Shown: positions 10,900 through 22,418, counted from the stretch's first letter. The stretch: 64,000 nt of DNA from Dryas octopetala (GCA_963921425.1 OY992833.1:4466501-4530500); one strand, 5' to 3'. The notes: generated by a model from the sequence alone, not told the origin. Translations and numbers: made by a program.

Positions 10900-12876
10900 C
10901 TATTCCCTTAAAATCTCATTCTCCTTCGGACTCATGCGGTAATGGGGAAGATTTGGTAAACTAGCGCCGGGTACCAAATCAATTTGATGTTGTATGTCTC
11001 TCATAGGTGGCAGTTCATTAGGCAATTCGTCAGCGATGAGCTCCTGAAAATTCCTCAACATCTGCTGCACTTTAGGAGGAATGGCGGTGTCTTTGTGTAC
11101 CGTCAACAAACCTTTCAGTACCACAGGAAATAAAGAATCAGCTTCGGTTATTGCTTCATTAATTTCCCGCTCACTACTAGTCAAGGTCAGAAAACTGGAA
11201 TTCCCTCTTTCTGGCACACTCAGCTGTCCTGACTGCGTAATAGGAGCCATAGCAATTTTATGTTTGTTCCAAGTAAATAACACCACATTATCTCGTCCCT
11301 TAAAGGTCGTATCCAAATCAAACTGCCAAGGACGTCCCAACAGTACATGGCACGCATCCATGTCAATCACATCACACAACACTTCTTCCCTATAATGTCT
11401 ACCAATGGAGAGCGGCACTCGGCAAGTTTCAGTAACACGAACTGAAGTTCCTTTCTTCACCCAGCCCAGCGAATAAGGCGTCTCATGCAGCTCTGTTCGT
11501 AAATGGAAATGCTCGACAACCTTTTTTGACACGAAATTTTTACAGCTGCCATTGTCGACAATCACACTGCACACCTTGTTTTTAATTGAACAAAGAGAAC
11601 GAAAAATACTTCGCCGCTGCCCTTTCTCTTTTGGAGCCAAAAGGACTCGCTGCAACACCAAATTAATTTTTTCCAGCCCCTCTTCAAGGGCAAACTCAGA
11701 CCCTGCATAATCATTGTCAGCCGCTTCTTCATCTTCCTCTTCAGGTTCATCCACTTCTACTAAATTGGCCTGTCTTCGCTCGGGGCAAACATTCGAACAA
11801 TGCCCAGGTTTGCCGCATCTATAGCAAATATCTGTAGTGGGTCTGGCATATGGGTTTTGTTTCTGGGGTTGACTGCGAAACTGCCTTCCTCTATCAAAAT
11901 TCCTGCCACTATTTTCATTCGTTCCTCTAGCTGGAAAATTCGAAGACTTCGATGCACCCCCGCTACTCTGCCCAGTTTTCCTTTTATCAGCAGGAACAAC
12001 AGCATTCGTTTCAAAGGAATCTGCTGCACTCCTCCGATAAGTTATTTGGCGCTTCTCTTTTTCCATTAACTCGACTTTCAATGCTATGTTAATCGCCTCC
12101 TGCAAGGTCCACATATTCTGCAATCCAATTCTTTCTTGAATAGATGATTTCAACCCGTTCACATACCTTGCAACCTTTTGGTTTTCTGTCTCCTGCAGAT
12201 GGTTACGTTCTGCCAATCGCATAAATTCATCCGTGTATTCAGCCACTGCTCTATTGCCCTGCACGCAGCTTATAAACATGCGATACAAAATTTGTTCGTA
12301 ATTTGCAGGAAGGAATCTGCCCATCATGAGTTGTTTCATCCTTCGCCACGTCCGAATACGACTCTTTCCTTGCCTCTGGCGGGTATTCTGCAATTGATCC
12401 CACCAAATAGCCGCGGTACTTTTTAGATGGAAAGCAACCATCTTCACCATCTTGGACTCCTGAATCTCCATAATCTCAAAGAACCTCTCCACCTCCACCA
12501 ACCAATCCAAGAAATCCTCAATCTTTAGGTTACCCGCAAAGTTCGGAATGTCTGCTTTAATCCGATAGTCATCAAAACGGTGATTATTATTAGGACGATT
12601 ATGGTTATTTTCCTGGGGTAGTTCTTCGATCTTCTCCTCAGATTCGGAGTCACTTTCTTGCACACGACGTCCCCCGGGGTTTCCCACGTTTTCACCCCCT
12701 TGATTGATACCACCATTATTGGCGACTACTCTCCCATTATTAACACCAATATTGCCAACCGCTTGCCTTAGTAAATCTCGAATCTCACCAAATTGCACGG
12801 ACAGATTGTCAATTCGACGGTTCTGGACATCCAGATCCGCTCGAGTGATTGGTTCTGCATTTTCACGGTCACCCAT
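10900..12876 (-). pseudogene. Gag-protease of the CRM-like element (main copy)
   Basis: The longest open frame of the element. The true start is the ATG at 12876 ([10 protein letters not shown]); the upstream in-frame TTG is not needed. Capsid region: [58 protein letters not shown] zinc knuckle follows (CYRCGKPGHCSNVC). The aspartic protease core has DNGSCKNFVS in place of the usual D[ST]G, with a flap-side LLGRPWQFD. The frame ends at TAG 10900-10902, where the polyprotein should continue into reverse transcriptase. Roughly the first 350 codons are duplicated twice upstream, at 12925-15136. Confidence 0.88.
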
Positions 12877-12884
12877 TACTTGAA

Positions 12885-13982
12885 TCAACGATATCGAAGA
12901 GGAGAGACCTGCTCTGATACCACTTGATGCAGTACAATCAGATATGGTTCCCTGGATATTTTCATAAAACCAGTCGAAAAATGGAACTGCCCTCCTCTAT
13001 CAAAATTCCTGCCACTATTTTCATTCGTTCCTCTAGCTGGAAAATTCGAAGACTTCGATGCACCCCCACTACTCTGCCCAATTTTCCCTTTATCAGCAGG
13101 AACAACAGCATTCGTTTCAAAGGAATCTGCTGCACTCCTCCGATAAGTTATTTGGTGCTTCTCTTTTTCCATTAACTCGACTTTCAATGCTATGTTAATC
13201 GCCTCCTGCAAGGTCCACATATTCTGCAATCCAATTCTTTCTTGAATAGATAATTTCAACCCGTTCACATACCTTGCAACCTTTTGGTTTTCTATCTCCT
13301 GCAGATGGTTACGTTCTGCCAATAGCATAAATTCATCCGTGTATTCAGCCACTGCTCTATTTCCCTGCACGCAGCTTATAAACATGCGATACAAAATTTG
13401 TTCGTAATCTGCAGGAAGGAATCTGCCCATCATGAGTTGTTTCATCCTTCGCCACGTCCGAATACGACTCTTTCCTTGCCTCTGGCGGGTATTCTGCAAT
13501 TGATCCCACCAAACAGCCGCGGTACTTTTTAGACGGAAAGCGACCATCTTCACCATCTTGGACTCCTAAATCTCCATAATCTCAAAGAACCTCTCCACCT
13601 CCACCAACCAATCCAAGAAATCCTCAATCTTTAGGTTACCGGAAAAGTTCAGAATGTCTGCTTTAATCCGATAGTCATCAAAACGGTGATTATTATTAGG
13701 ACGATTATGGTTATTTTCCTGGGGTAGTTCTTCGATCTTCTCCTCAGATTCGGAGTCACTTTCTTGCACACGACGTCCCCCGGGGTTTCCCACGTTTTCA
13801 CCCCCTTGATTGATACCACCATTATTGGCGACTACTCTCCCATTATTAACACCAATATTGCCAACCGCTTGCCTTAGTAAATCTCGAATCTCACCAAATT
13901 GCACAGACAGATTGTCAATTCGACGGTTCTGGGCATCCAGATTCGCTCGAGTGATTGGTTCTGCATTTTCACGGTCACCCAT
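12885..13982 (-). pseudogene. Truncated gag copy in the second block, nonsense-interrupted
   Basis: Capsid-type gag starting at ATG 13982 and closing at a TAG near 13563-13565, directly after FFEIMEI. It then stays open in the same frame to 12885. Its end reads through the duplicated primer-binding site ([13 protein letters not shown]) and overlaps the leader of the main gag. There is no zinc knuckle. Confidence 0.75.
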
Positions 13983-14030
13983 TACTTGAATCAACGAAAT
14001 CGAAGAGGAGAGACCTACTCTGATACCACT
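12925..14030 (-). repeat. Second gag/PBS block, 1,106 bp
   Basis: This is an exact-length unit. On the plus strand it is 17 bp of LTR terminus (TGATGCAGTACAATCAG, 12925-12941), then 42 bp of sequence not seen elsewhere in the element (12942-12983). After that come 1,047 bp homologous to 11878-12924: gag codons up to the Arg/Gly-rich linker before the zinc knuckle, the leader, and a primer-binding site. The gag frame starts at ATG 13982 and is broken by an amber codon near 13563-13565 (CAG to TAG). The second half reads on to 12885. Confidence 0.9.
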
Positions 14031-15088
14031 TGATGCAGTACAATCAGATATGGTTCCCTGGATATTTTCATAAAACCAGTCGAAAAATGGAACTGCCCTC
14101 CTCTATCAAAATTCCTACCACCATTTTCATTCGTTCCTCTAGCTGGAAAATTCGAAGACTTCGATGCACCCCCACTACTCTGCCCAGTTTTCCCTTTATC
14201 AGCAGGAACAACAACATTCGTTTCAAAGGAATCTGCTGCACTCCTCCGATAAGTTATTTGGCGCTTCTTTTTTTCCATTAACTCGGCTTTCAATGCTATG
14301 TTAATCGCCTCCTGCAAGGTCCACATATTCTGCAATCCAATTCTTTCTTGAATAGATGATTTCAACCCGTTCACATACCTTGCAACCTTTTGGTTTTCTG
14401 TCTCCTGCAGATGGTTACGTTCTGCCAATCGCATAAATTCATCCGTGTATTCAGCCACTGCTCTATTGCCCTGCACGCAGCTTATAAACATGCGATACAA
14501 AATTTGTTCGTAATCTGCAGGAAGGAATCTGCCCATCATGAGTTGTTTCATCCTTCGCCACGTCCGAATACGACTCTTTCCTTGCCTCTGGCGGGTATTC
14601 TGCAATTGATCCCACCAAACAGCCGCGGTACTTTTTAGACGGAAAGCGACCATCTTCACCATCTTGGACTCCTGAATCTCCATAATCTCAAAGAACCTCT
14701 CCACCTCCACCAACCAATCCAAGAAATCCTCAATCTTTAGGTTACCCGCAAAGTTCGGAATGTCTGCTTTAATCCGATAGTCATCAAAACGATGATTATT
14801 ATTAGGACGATTATGGTTATTTTCCTGGGGTAGTTCTTTGATCTTCTCCTCAGATTCGGAGTCACTTTCTTGCACACGACGTCCCCCGGGGTTTCCCACG
14901 TTTTCACCCCCTTGATTGACACCACCATTATTGGCGACTACTCTCCCATTATTAACACCAATATTGCCAACCGCTTGCCTTAGTAAATCTCGAATCTCAC
15001 CAAAATGCACAGACAGATTGTCAATTCGACGGTTCTGGGCATCCAGATCCGCTCGAGTGATTGGTTCTGCATTTTCACGGTCACCCAT
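14015..15088 (-). pseudogene. Truncated gag copy in the third block
   Basis: Uninterrupted capsid-type gag beginning [10 protein letters not shown]. It shares the [12 protein letters not shown] and [13 protein letters not shown] motifs with the main gag. It lacks the CCHC knuckle and protease because the block ends just before them and reads into filler plus LTR-end sequence. Being closest to the 5' LTR, it would be the first gag on any transcript. Whether it is ever translated cannot be told from sequence. Confidence 0.75.
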
Positions 15089-15136
15089 TACTTGAATCAA
15101 CGATATCGAAGAGGAGAGACCTGCTCTGATACCACT
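14031..15136 (-). repeat. Third gag/PBS block, 1,106 bp
   Basis: This has the same architecture and the same length as 12925-14030, including the same 42-bp filler, and it abuts the genuine 5' LTR at 15137. Its gag frame is open from ATG 15088 to a TAG at 14015-14017, inside the duplicated primer-binding site. It would yield a capsid-only protein of about 357 residues with a foreign tail ([15 protein letters not shown]) and no zinc knuckle. Divergence between blocks is low but not zero, so the duplication is not an assembly artefact of identical reads. Confidence 0.9.
15116..15136 (-). promoter_or_regulatory. Primer-binding site, initiator tRNA-Met type
   Basis: Immediately inside the 5' LTR the minus strand reads AGTGGTATCAGAGCAGGTC. 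TGGTATCAGAGC matches the 3' end of plant initiator tRNA-Met, the common primer for plant LTR elements. Extra copies occur next to the internal LTR-end fragments at about 12905-12924 (identical) and 14011-14030 (GAGTAGG variant). Confidence 0.85.
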
Positions 15137-15620
15137 TGATGCAGTACAATCAGCTAAGGTTTACAAACGTAAACCTAAAAGAACAAGAAGCCTGGAATCC
15201 ACCAGGAAATTGAGAGAAAACCTCAACAATTAGTTTGATAAAATAATAATATAATAATTTGGCTAGCAATTGTAAAAATTGCTTAAGTACGTTTAAAGAA
15301 ATCCTACGGCGCAAACAACCATAGAATTAAGGCCCACGGGTAATTACAAACCCCAAAAAAAATATAAACGAAAATAAATAAAATGTCTAAAAGTTTAGAA
15401 TGCAGTTTTGAGGCCCTAAACGATCTCAAATGGCCGAAAAAGCCCATACATTGTAGCATAGCAATGAGTTTGACTCGTTTCGCGATTCCCTTCGAAACGA
15501 TATGCATTAGTACCACTTTCAGAGCCAAACCCTCCGACTAGTAGAAATCATTTCCCAAATTTCTTGGGTTTGGAACGATCAAGCTGTTGCATAAACTTCT
15601 CCGCCATCCGTTCTGCATCA
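15137..15620 (-). repeat. 5' LTR of the CRM-like element
   Basis: 484 bp, TGATGCA to TGCATCA, paired with 8165-8647. It also carries the LTR-embedded portion of the polyprotein C terminus, as expected because LTRs are copied from one template. Confidence 0.92.
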
Positions 15621-15625
15621 GAAGA

Positions 15626-16640
15626 ATAACTGTAAAAATATTATTTAAGAAGTGACATCATTAATCTTGTGTTATAAAAAACAAGAGGAAATTATAGATT
15701 TGGTCCACTTATTTTATACCTAGTTCAATTTTGGTCCATAATCTTTTTTAAGTTCTGTTTTGGTCCACTAATTGTTTCATTTGTTCAATAAAGGTCCAGA
15801 TTTGTAACTTTAAATCTTTTGGGTTGTATTTTCTTCAATTATAATTGAAATATAAGTTATATTTTATCATTTCTTAGTCATAAAAACAAATTTGGAGTAT
15901 TATAATCTAATAGAATTAAGATTGGGTGAAGTTTGAAAAATTGGCAATTTCAGGTACCCTACTTTAGGGTCAATTATCTTGAGTTTTAGAACTCCAATTT
16001 GAATGATCTTTATATGGTTGTAAAGAAGAAATGCATAGCTTTAAAACAAGTATATGTTTGCTGAATTTGGGTGAGATTTGATAGGGTAAAAGGCAAGTCA
16101 AATTTGAGAAAACAAATCTGAATTTTTATTGAACAAGTGGAACAATTAGTGGACCAAAACAGAACTTAAAAAAGATTGTGAACCAAAATTGAACTAGCTA
16201 TAAAATAACTGGACTAAATCTATAATTTCTTCTAGAAAACAAAGCCAATAACTTAAAGAAAATAACATTATCATTAATCGATGAATCATAATGTAGAAGT
16301 TCGTTAATGCAAGATTATAATAATTACTCTCAAATATATACATAACAAATTAATAAAACTTTATATGCTGATAAAGTCAACTACAATGAAATCTTAATAT
16401 AACAACTATATCCACTGAAAAATAAGTAATCTCGATCAACATAATTTTTAATAATAAACATATTATTAGTATCAATCAAGCGACACTATGATGTGGCCAA
16501 TAATCCAAATAAGAGACCAAAAACAAAGCTTATAACTTAAAAGTAAATAACATTATTACTGATCGTGATGAATCATAGTGTAGAAGTTCATAAACCCAAA
16601 GACTAACTTTTAGTTTCGATTCTATATAGCTTGCTTGAGG
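15626..16640. repeat. Segment B, copy 2, interrupted by a MITE
   Basis: Diverged second copy of 7438-7870, again with two ~284-bp units (AATAACTTAAAG near 16250, ATAACTTAAAAGTAAATAAC near 16530). The insertion at 15685-16235 interrupts it at a site that is empty in copy 1 (ATAAAAAACAAAGCC, about 7486-7500). Confidence 0.7.
15685..16235. mobile_element. Long-TIR MITE, ~551 bp
   Basis: The two ends are inverted copies for about 100 bp: AAATTATAGATTTGGTCCA on the left and, inverted on the right, AAATTATAGATTTAGTCCA. Both arms continue through repeated TTTGGTCCA phrases. The boundaries come from comparison with the empty paralogous site near 7491. AAAACAA flanks both ends (15678-15684 and 16236-16242), but the site is A-rich, so the duplication length is uncertain. 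It is a MULE-type candidate, related in style but not identical to 5425-5788. No coding capacity. Confidence 0.75.
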
Positions 16641-16842
16641 ACAGAAATAATTTTATTGCTAGTGGCAACAGTAGGAATATCAGATACACAAAAGGTGTAT
16701 AATTTACTCGATAAATCAAATTTATCATTCCTGAATTAACAACTATGCTTAAAAGATATATCTATGTACATATATTATAATAAGTATATATTCTAACTCA
16801 TAGTGGCTTTATTCAGAAATTGAATCAAACAAGTCATTTTAC

Positions 16843-17480
16843 ACTATAATTTATCACGATTGATGATAATGTTATCTGCTTTGTTTTTGTCTCTTATCTG
16901 CATTATTGGTTGCATTATAGTGTAACCGAATTGATGTTGATGACATTTTTGTTGTTGAAAGTAATGCTAAAATCACCGATTTTTCAGGGAATGTAGCTGT
17001 TATACCAAGATTTTATCGTTGTAGACTATATCAGCGTATCATTTTTCATTCATTAATTATGCATATACTTGGGAGTGATGACCATAATCTTGAGTAGATA
17101 AAGTTCTAAACTATGTTTCATACTGATCGATAAAAATTCATTTACTTTTAACTTATTCGCTTTGTTTTTTGTCTCTTATTTGAATTATTGGCCATAATAT
17201 AGTGTGGCCTAATTGATGTCGATGACAAATCAGTTGGCCAAAATCATGCTGAGATCACAGATTTTTCAATGGATATAAATGTTATATACCAAGAGTTTAT
17301 TGTGGTAGACTTTATTATCGTATCAATTTTAATTCATTGGTTACTCATATACTAGTGAGTGATGACCTTAATCTTTAGTTGATGAACTCTCCAATATGAT
17401 TTATCATGATCTATGAGAATATTATTTTCTTTTAAATTATTGGCTTTTTTCTTGGTCTTCTATTTGGATTATTTGTAATA
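16843..17480. repeat. Inverted copies of the ~284-bp unit
   Basis: Read on the minus strand, this stretch repeats the segment B landmarks three times at about 282-bp spacing. The phrases GTTTTTGTCTCTTATCTG (16884), GTTTTTTGTCTCTTATTTG (17164) and CTTGGTCTTCTATTTGG (17452) are inverted forms of CCAAATAAGAGACCAAAAAC in segment B. Together with 15626-16640 this forms a large imperfect inverted repeat centred near 16.74 kb. Confidence 0.6.
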
Positions 17481-19033
17481 TGCTTTTGTACTATTTTGTT
17501 GCATTGATAAAGAAAGAATATATATTATATTTTTTGCAAAATTATAACATTTGAACCAACTGTGGTTACATTCGCTTCTCCAATCTCCTACTAACTGAGT
17601 TTATTTTGTTCCTAATGCTTTATTAGTTATCAAGTTTATCAATTAGGGAAAGGATTTTTAAAAAATGATATCCTTCTTCCTTGGAGTTCTTGCGTTTACT
17701 ATTAGAATAATAAGTTGGCATTTTAGTTGGTTTTTATAATGTAAATAAATAATTAACAAGAATAATTAATTAAAGTCTAATTAAATAATTAAAAACTTAA
17801 TCTAAAAATGAAAAACCAAGTGCAAGGTTAAGGGACCTTACTTGAACACCTCTAGTAGCGTAGACTAGTCGAAAATCCTACGTAACTTCCCTATAATTAG
17901 CCTAATGTTTGGTTGTATGTCCTAGCTGCAAAAACCTTAATGCCCTTATGACAACCCAACCAAAAATTAAATAAGGAGTTTGCTTCAAGGAAGAAAGAAA
18001 AAAATTTCAACTGAGGAGGACTTCCATCTTTGTGGTATTCCCTAATGTAGAAATTTTTCTAGAGAGAGATGAAATTTTAGAGAAAGAGGCTCTGAAAACT
18101 CATTGATAGAGAAGGTGCAAGCTAGTGAAAATGAGGGGAGTGAGTCTCTATTTATAGACAACGTAGGTGAGATTGGAGGGTACAAATTAAAACCACTTGT
18201 AATACAAGTCCATAGAAGTCACACCACTTCACGCTCGTGGCCATTTTTTGGACGAAAAATGTAACTAGACTAATGCAAGGGGCAAATTAGCTTCAAAATT
18301 AAAGTTAAGGGGGCACAGTGATGCAACCCATAATACGCATCCTGAATTGACACAAGGGTCAAATTTTAAATCATTTTTTAAACATTTTCCCCATATTAAA
18401 TGTGTAATGGAGGGCTAGGATTGATTAAAAGAGTCTACAATGACCAAAGATTCCTGAATCTACACATCTATTGCCTCTTGAAACATCTCTCATATTACCA
18501 GAAGTGATGGATTCTTTGTTGAACACACATATGTCCTCATACGTCAGTAACTATGCCCAATATGTACCTTTAAATAAACTCTAGGAGCCTAGCCTTATAA
18601 TTCAGTCAAAGCATAGCGACCGAGCGCACAAGTATTTGTTACTTTGGTCACGTTTAGTGAACCATATACTGGCACCCATAATCTTCTTCTAGTGTCTCTA
18701 CACCGATAATCTGAGACCGATTATCCTAAACATTAAGCAGAGATAGATCATGCTCGTTTTACCGGATTTGATATTGTCCAGATATCAATCCTGCAACTAG
18801 GAACAGTTTTGATTTCAAGTACTAAAGAATATAAGTCTCACTATCCTAACTATTTTAGGACAATTATTCCTTTAACTTGAAATCATAGACCTCTTTATGC
18901 ATATACAAATATATTATGATATAATATGTATATGAAGGATGGAACATAAAAGACAAGTTTGTCCATGATGTTAGAAATACACACAATACGTTTATTAAAA
19001 TGATTTGCATTAGGGCATATTCCAATATCTCCC
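17481..19033 (-). repeat. Decayed 3' LTR region of a copia element
   Basis: The right edge, GGGCATATTCCAATATCTCC at 19015-19034, inverted reads GGAGATATTGGAATATGCCC. This is the typical junction of internal DNA with the start of a copia LTR. A leader-like stretch with AGAGAGA runs and the phrase CTCTATTTATAGAC near 18151 would be a promoter on the minus strand. The outer LTR boundary could not be found. No gene. Confidence 0.45.
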
Positions 19034-19039
19034 ACTTGC

Positions 19040-20000
19040 ACTAATGCCAATCGACTACTAAGTGCTACCTCATCCCCTCGAGATAATGATCTAGTTGTCT
19101 TCGAGACATGACTTTAGTCAGTGGATCTGCTACATTGTTTTTTGTAGATATTTTGAAGATACTGACGTCGCCTTTGGAGACAATCTCCTTCCGGACATAA
19201 AAACGTTTGTCTATGTGTTTGGATCATTGATGAGACCTTGGTTCCTTTGATTGCGCTATAACTTCATTTTAATCACAATAGACAATTACCTTTAATTAAA
19301 AGGAAGAACCAATCCAAGTTCAAAAATGAACTAACTAATCCAAACATCACGTCTTGAAGCTGTGATATAGTTTGTCTAAGTTTTTGAGTCCGCTGCTATA
19401 CTATGATTATAGCTTTTCAAGTAACTTTACCTTCGTTCAAAATCGAGATGAACCCTGAAGTGGACTTCAGCTCATCTACATCTGATGCAAAATCTGAATC
19501 GGTATAACCTATCACCTACAACTCTCTTCTACCATAGACTTGAAATATGTCCTTCGTATTTCTCAAGTACTTAAGAACACATTTAAATGGGCTACTTCTG
19601 GGTTGGACTGATATCTGCTGGTTACACTTATAACATGTGCAATACCAGTCCTAGTACATATCATGGGATACATCAAACTACAAATTGTGGAAGCATAAGG
19701 TCTGCTTCTCAACATTTGTATATCTTCCGGTATCTTAGGAAACATTTCCTTTGATAGTTTTATGCATGTCACTCGGGTAGTAAAGTACCTTCCGAGTCTT
19801 GCATGTTGAACCTATACAACAGCTTATCTATGTATGTGGATTGAGACACTCCCAAAAGCCTTTTTGATCTATCTCTGTAGACCTAATACCCAAAATATGT
19901 TTGGCTTCTCCTAAATCCTTCATAGAGAAGATTTTGGATAACCATACTTTGACTTATTTTAGCATTGCACATCATTTTCGATTAGCAATACATAATCCAC
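19040..20000 (-). pseudogene. Copia reverse transcriptase/RNase H remnant
   Basis: On the minus strand, MKDLGEAKHILGIR (about 19886-19927) is the conserved copia reverse transcriptase C-terminal motif. It is followed by MCTRTGIAHVISVTSRYQSN (19563-19772 frame), matching the copia region usually reading CTRPDI...VSRYQ. Stops and shifts separate the pieces. The RNase H part toward 19080 is detectable only as fragments. No product is expected. Confidence 0.6.
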
Positions 20001-21189
20001 AGAAGGAATTATCAAAAGCATTTACGCTCCCACTATCCTTTTATATACACTTAATCCATTTACATTTTGCATGAAGCTAAACAATTTGATTGCTTAACGA
20101 AACCTAATGTTCCAACTTCAAGATGTCTACATTGGTCCATATACAGCAGTATAACCAAACCTAATGTTCCTACAAGTCATTGCATGATAACTAGCATCAA
20201 AATCTATGACTCAACTGAATCAACAACTCAATGGACTCTATGTTTAGAGTTTCAAACATGTCTTCTCAAGCCTCGTCCTACTTCCTTTTGCTAACACTTT
20301 AGCTTGTAGGATACACTTGATATCGAATGACAAAACAAAATTTTGTCATTTCGACATCATTCAGTCAAAATGTTCTTGCCCAGTAATTAAGAGAATGGAT
20401 TAAACATATCACTCACTACAGAAAATGAATAAATAATTTATTCATTAGCAGATATTTTCATCAGTGTTTAGGAGCATACTAAAATATATGATGGTACTCT
20501 CACTAGTTTTTCAGAATTTCACATCCCTCAGTGGAAATTAATTCTAGAATCAAATTCCTAGTGAGGTTGGAAGCTCACTACACCCAAAGTTACTCCACAT
20601 ATCTGTTAAGGGCGCTAACAAGTGCAATGAGAGAACAACTTGTCCATTCATATCTTATGTGATTACCAATCTTCTTGGCCTCTAAGTAGAAATAGAGTCC
20701 ACATATCTGTTAAAAGCTCATTGACTTAGTTTAAACTTATCCCATCATTCTAGCAGGTATACGCAGTCAATATGGACCAAACATATTTGTTAAAGACCTA
20801 TAAAGAGTTCCTACCCCATCCACATCACATGCATTTATAAACAATTAGGTCACAAGGAAAATTTAACCCCCATGTCTGGAGCCAATAAATAGTCAAGTGA
20901 CTTCTGTTTTTCATAATGATAAAAGGCCTATTACTTTACAAGTTTAATATTAATGAGAGATTCATTTATTTAATTTAGTCTCATCATACAAGCAAATAAA
21001 ATCTTTATTTCTTAGCGCAACTTCCTTGTGCTTGGTTCAACGGTGTACCGACTTGGTGTATGGCCCATTAAGTCTCACTTAAACATTTATTAAATCCAAT
21101 TTAATAAACATGGGCTTGGGTGGTGGCTTTCCCTATTGGGTTAACCTTATTTTTAAACTCTTTAAAATAATTAGGCCCAAATCACCATT

Positions 21190-21850
21190 TATTTTTATTA
21201 TCTAATTAACTCTTAATTAAATAACTTTGGATTTTATTTAAAATAAAATAGCCCAAAATATCTAATTAGTTGATAATCCCAATTATCAAATAATAAGATG
21301 GATAATGACATTAAAATAGGGATTGGATAAAAACATATATATCTAAAATTCAAGGAACAACCAATTATCCAAATAACATTATTATCTAATTAATTATTAA
21401 TTAAATAATTTGGGCAATTAAAATTCAAAATAAAACAGCCCAAAGTATTTAATTAACTGATAATAGCATATTATCAAACTAATTACATAATAACACATGG
21501 ATAATGGCATGATTTTAGGGATATGGATAAATTGATAACCCAAAATCAAGGAATAAGAGATAAATAAATCCCTTCAACCAAGGAGAGGGACTAGGAGTCA
21601 ACTGCTCATAGCTAAAACCTCCTCCTACAGTTGGTCCTTCCTTATTTTCCATGGGCTAGCTTTGCTTAGAAAACCATTCAAGCAATTAGGCCTATTTATC
21701 CACAAAATCGAAATTATCCAAACAATTATTATTTAAATAATTTGGGCAATTAAATTTCTGAAATAAATCAGCCCAAATATTCAAATAACTAATAATACTT
21801 TATTATTAAATTAATATGGATAACAGCACAAAATAAGGAACACGATAAAC
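21190..21850. repeat. Three diverged tandem AT-rich repeats
   Basis: A phrase set recurs three times: TATCTAATTAA, AATTTGGGCAATTAAA or a variant, CAGCCCAAA, AACTGATAATA, and ATGGATAATGGCA or a variant. Copies lie at about 21197-21345, 21382-21530 and 21715-21850. The repeats are non-coding, probably within the untranslated part of the decayed copia element. Confidence 0.5.
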
Positions 21851-22406
21851 GAAAACCAAAATACAAGGGATTATGGATAATGGAAACCAAAAATCAAGGA
21901 TCATGAATAGGAGTCAACAACTCCAGCCACCTCCAGCTGACCAGCACGTCCAAAGAGGTCCCTTGCAGCCCCGAAGCACCTCCACACATGGTGGTGGTTG
22001 TTGCACCACCGACCAACCACTTCCGGGGCCATCCTCCTACACCTTTTCGCACACTGTTTTCGCGTTTTGGCATCTTTTCGAGTACCGTAAAATTACAGAA
22101 AAATTCTCATAAAATTCATACTCATTCTACATCATATTGACATTCAAAATATGCAGAAAAATTAACATGGGACGTTGCAAAATTTTCTGAAAAATCGGCA
22201 AGCCCTTTGAGGTCTGAAATTGTCAATTCTCACCTTCCTTGCATGATTAAACTTTATTCTAATTATACCTACCATGTTAGTCAACTAATAACATATATAT
22301 AAACCTAGAATAACCCAGAAAAATCATACATATACATGAAGGTAACGCAAAAACAGAACCAAACAATAAATCATCATATTGCACATATAACAATTAACCG
22401 AAGTAG

Positions 22407-22418
22407 GCTCTGATACCA
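22407..22418 (-). promoter_or_regulatory. Primer-binding site of the decayed copia element
   Basis: The minus strand reads TGGTATCAGAGC, complementary to the 3' end of initiator tRNA-Met. It sits next to the LTR start TGTTGGAC at 22420. Confidence 0.7.

Larger units (their letters stand above)
8165..15620 (-). mobile_element. Ty3/gypsy chromovirus, CRM-like, gag block triplicated
   Basis: This is a complete LTR retrotransposon in minus orientation, 7,456 bp. It starts TGATGCA and ends TGCATCA, between GAAGA duplications at 8160-8164 and 15621-15625. LTRs of 483 and 484 bp lie at 8165-8647 and 15137-15620, with roughly 5% divergence by eye. Order on the minus strand is LTR, primer-binding site, gag, protease, reverse transcriptase, RNase H, integrase, LTR: the gypsy order. 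The TGATG terminus, the one-frame polyprotein and a polyprotein end that runs into the 3' LTR fit the CRM lineage, but a phylogeny is needed. It is disabled by nonsense codons, frameshifts, an integrase deletion and a mutated catalytic Asp. Between the primer site and the main gag are two extra 1,106-bp copies of the gag 5' half. Confidence 0.93.
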
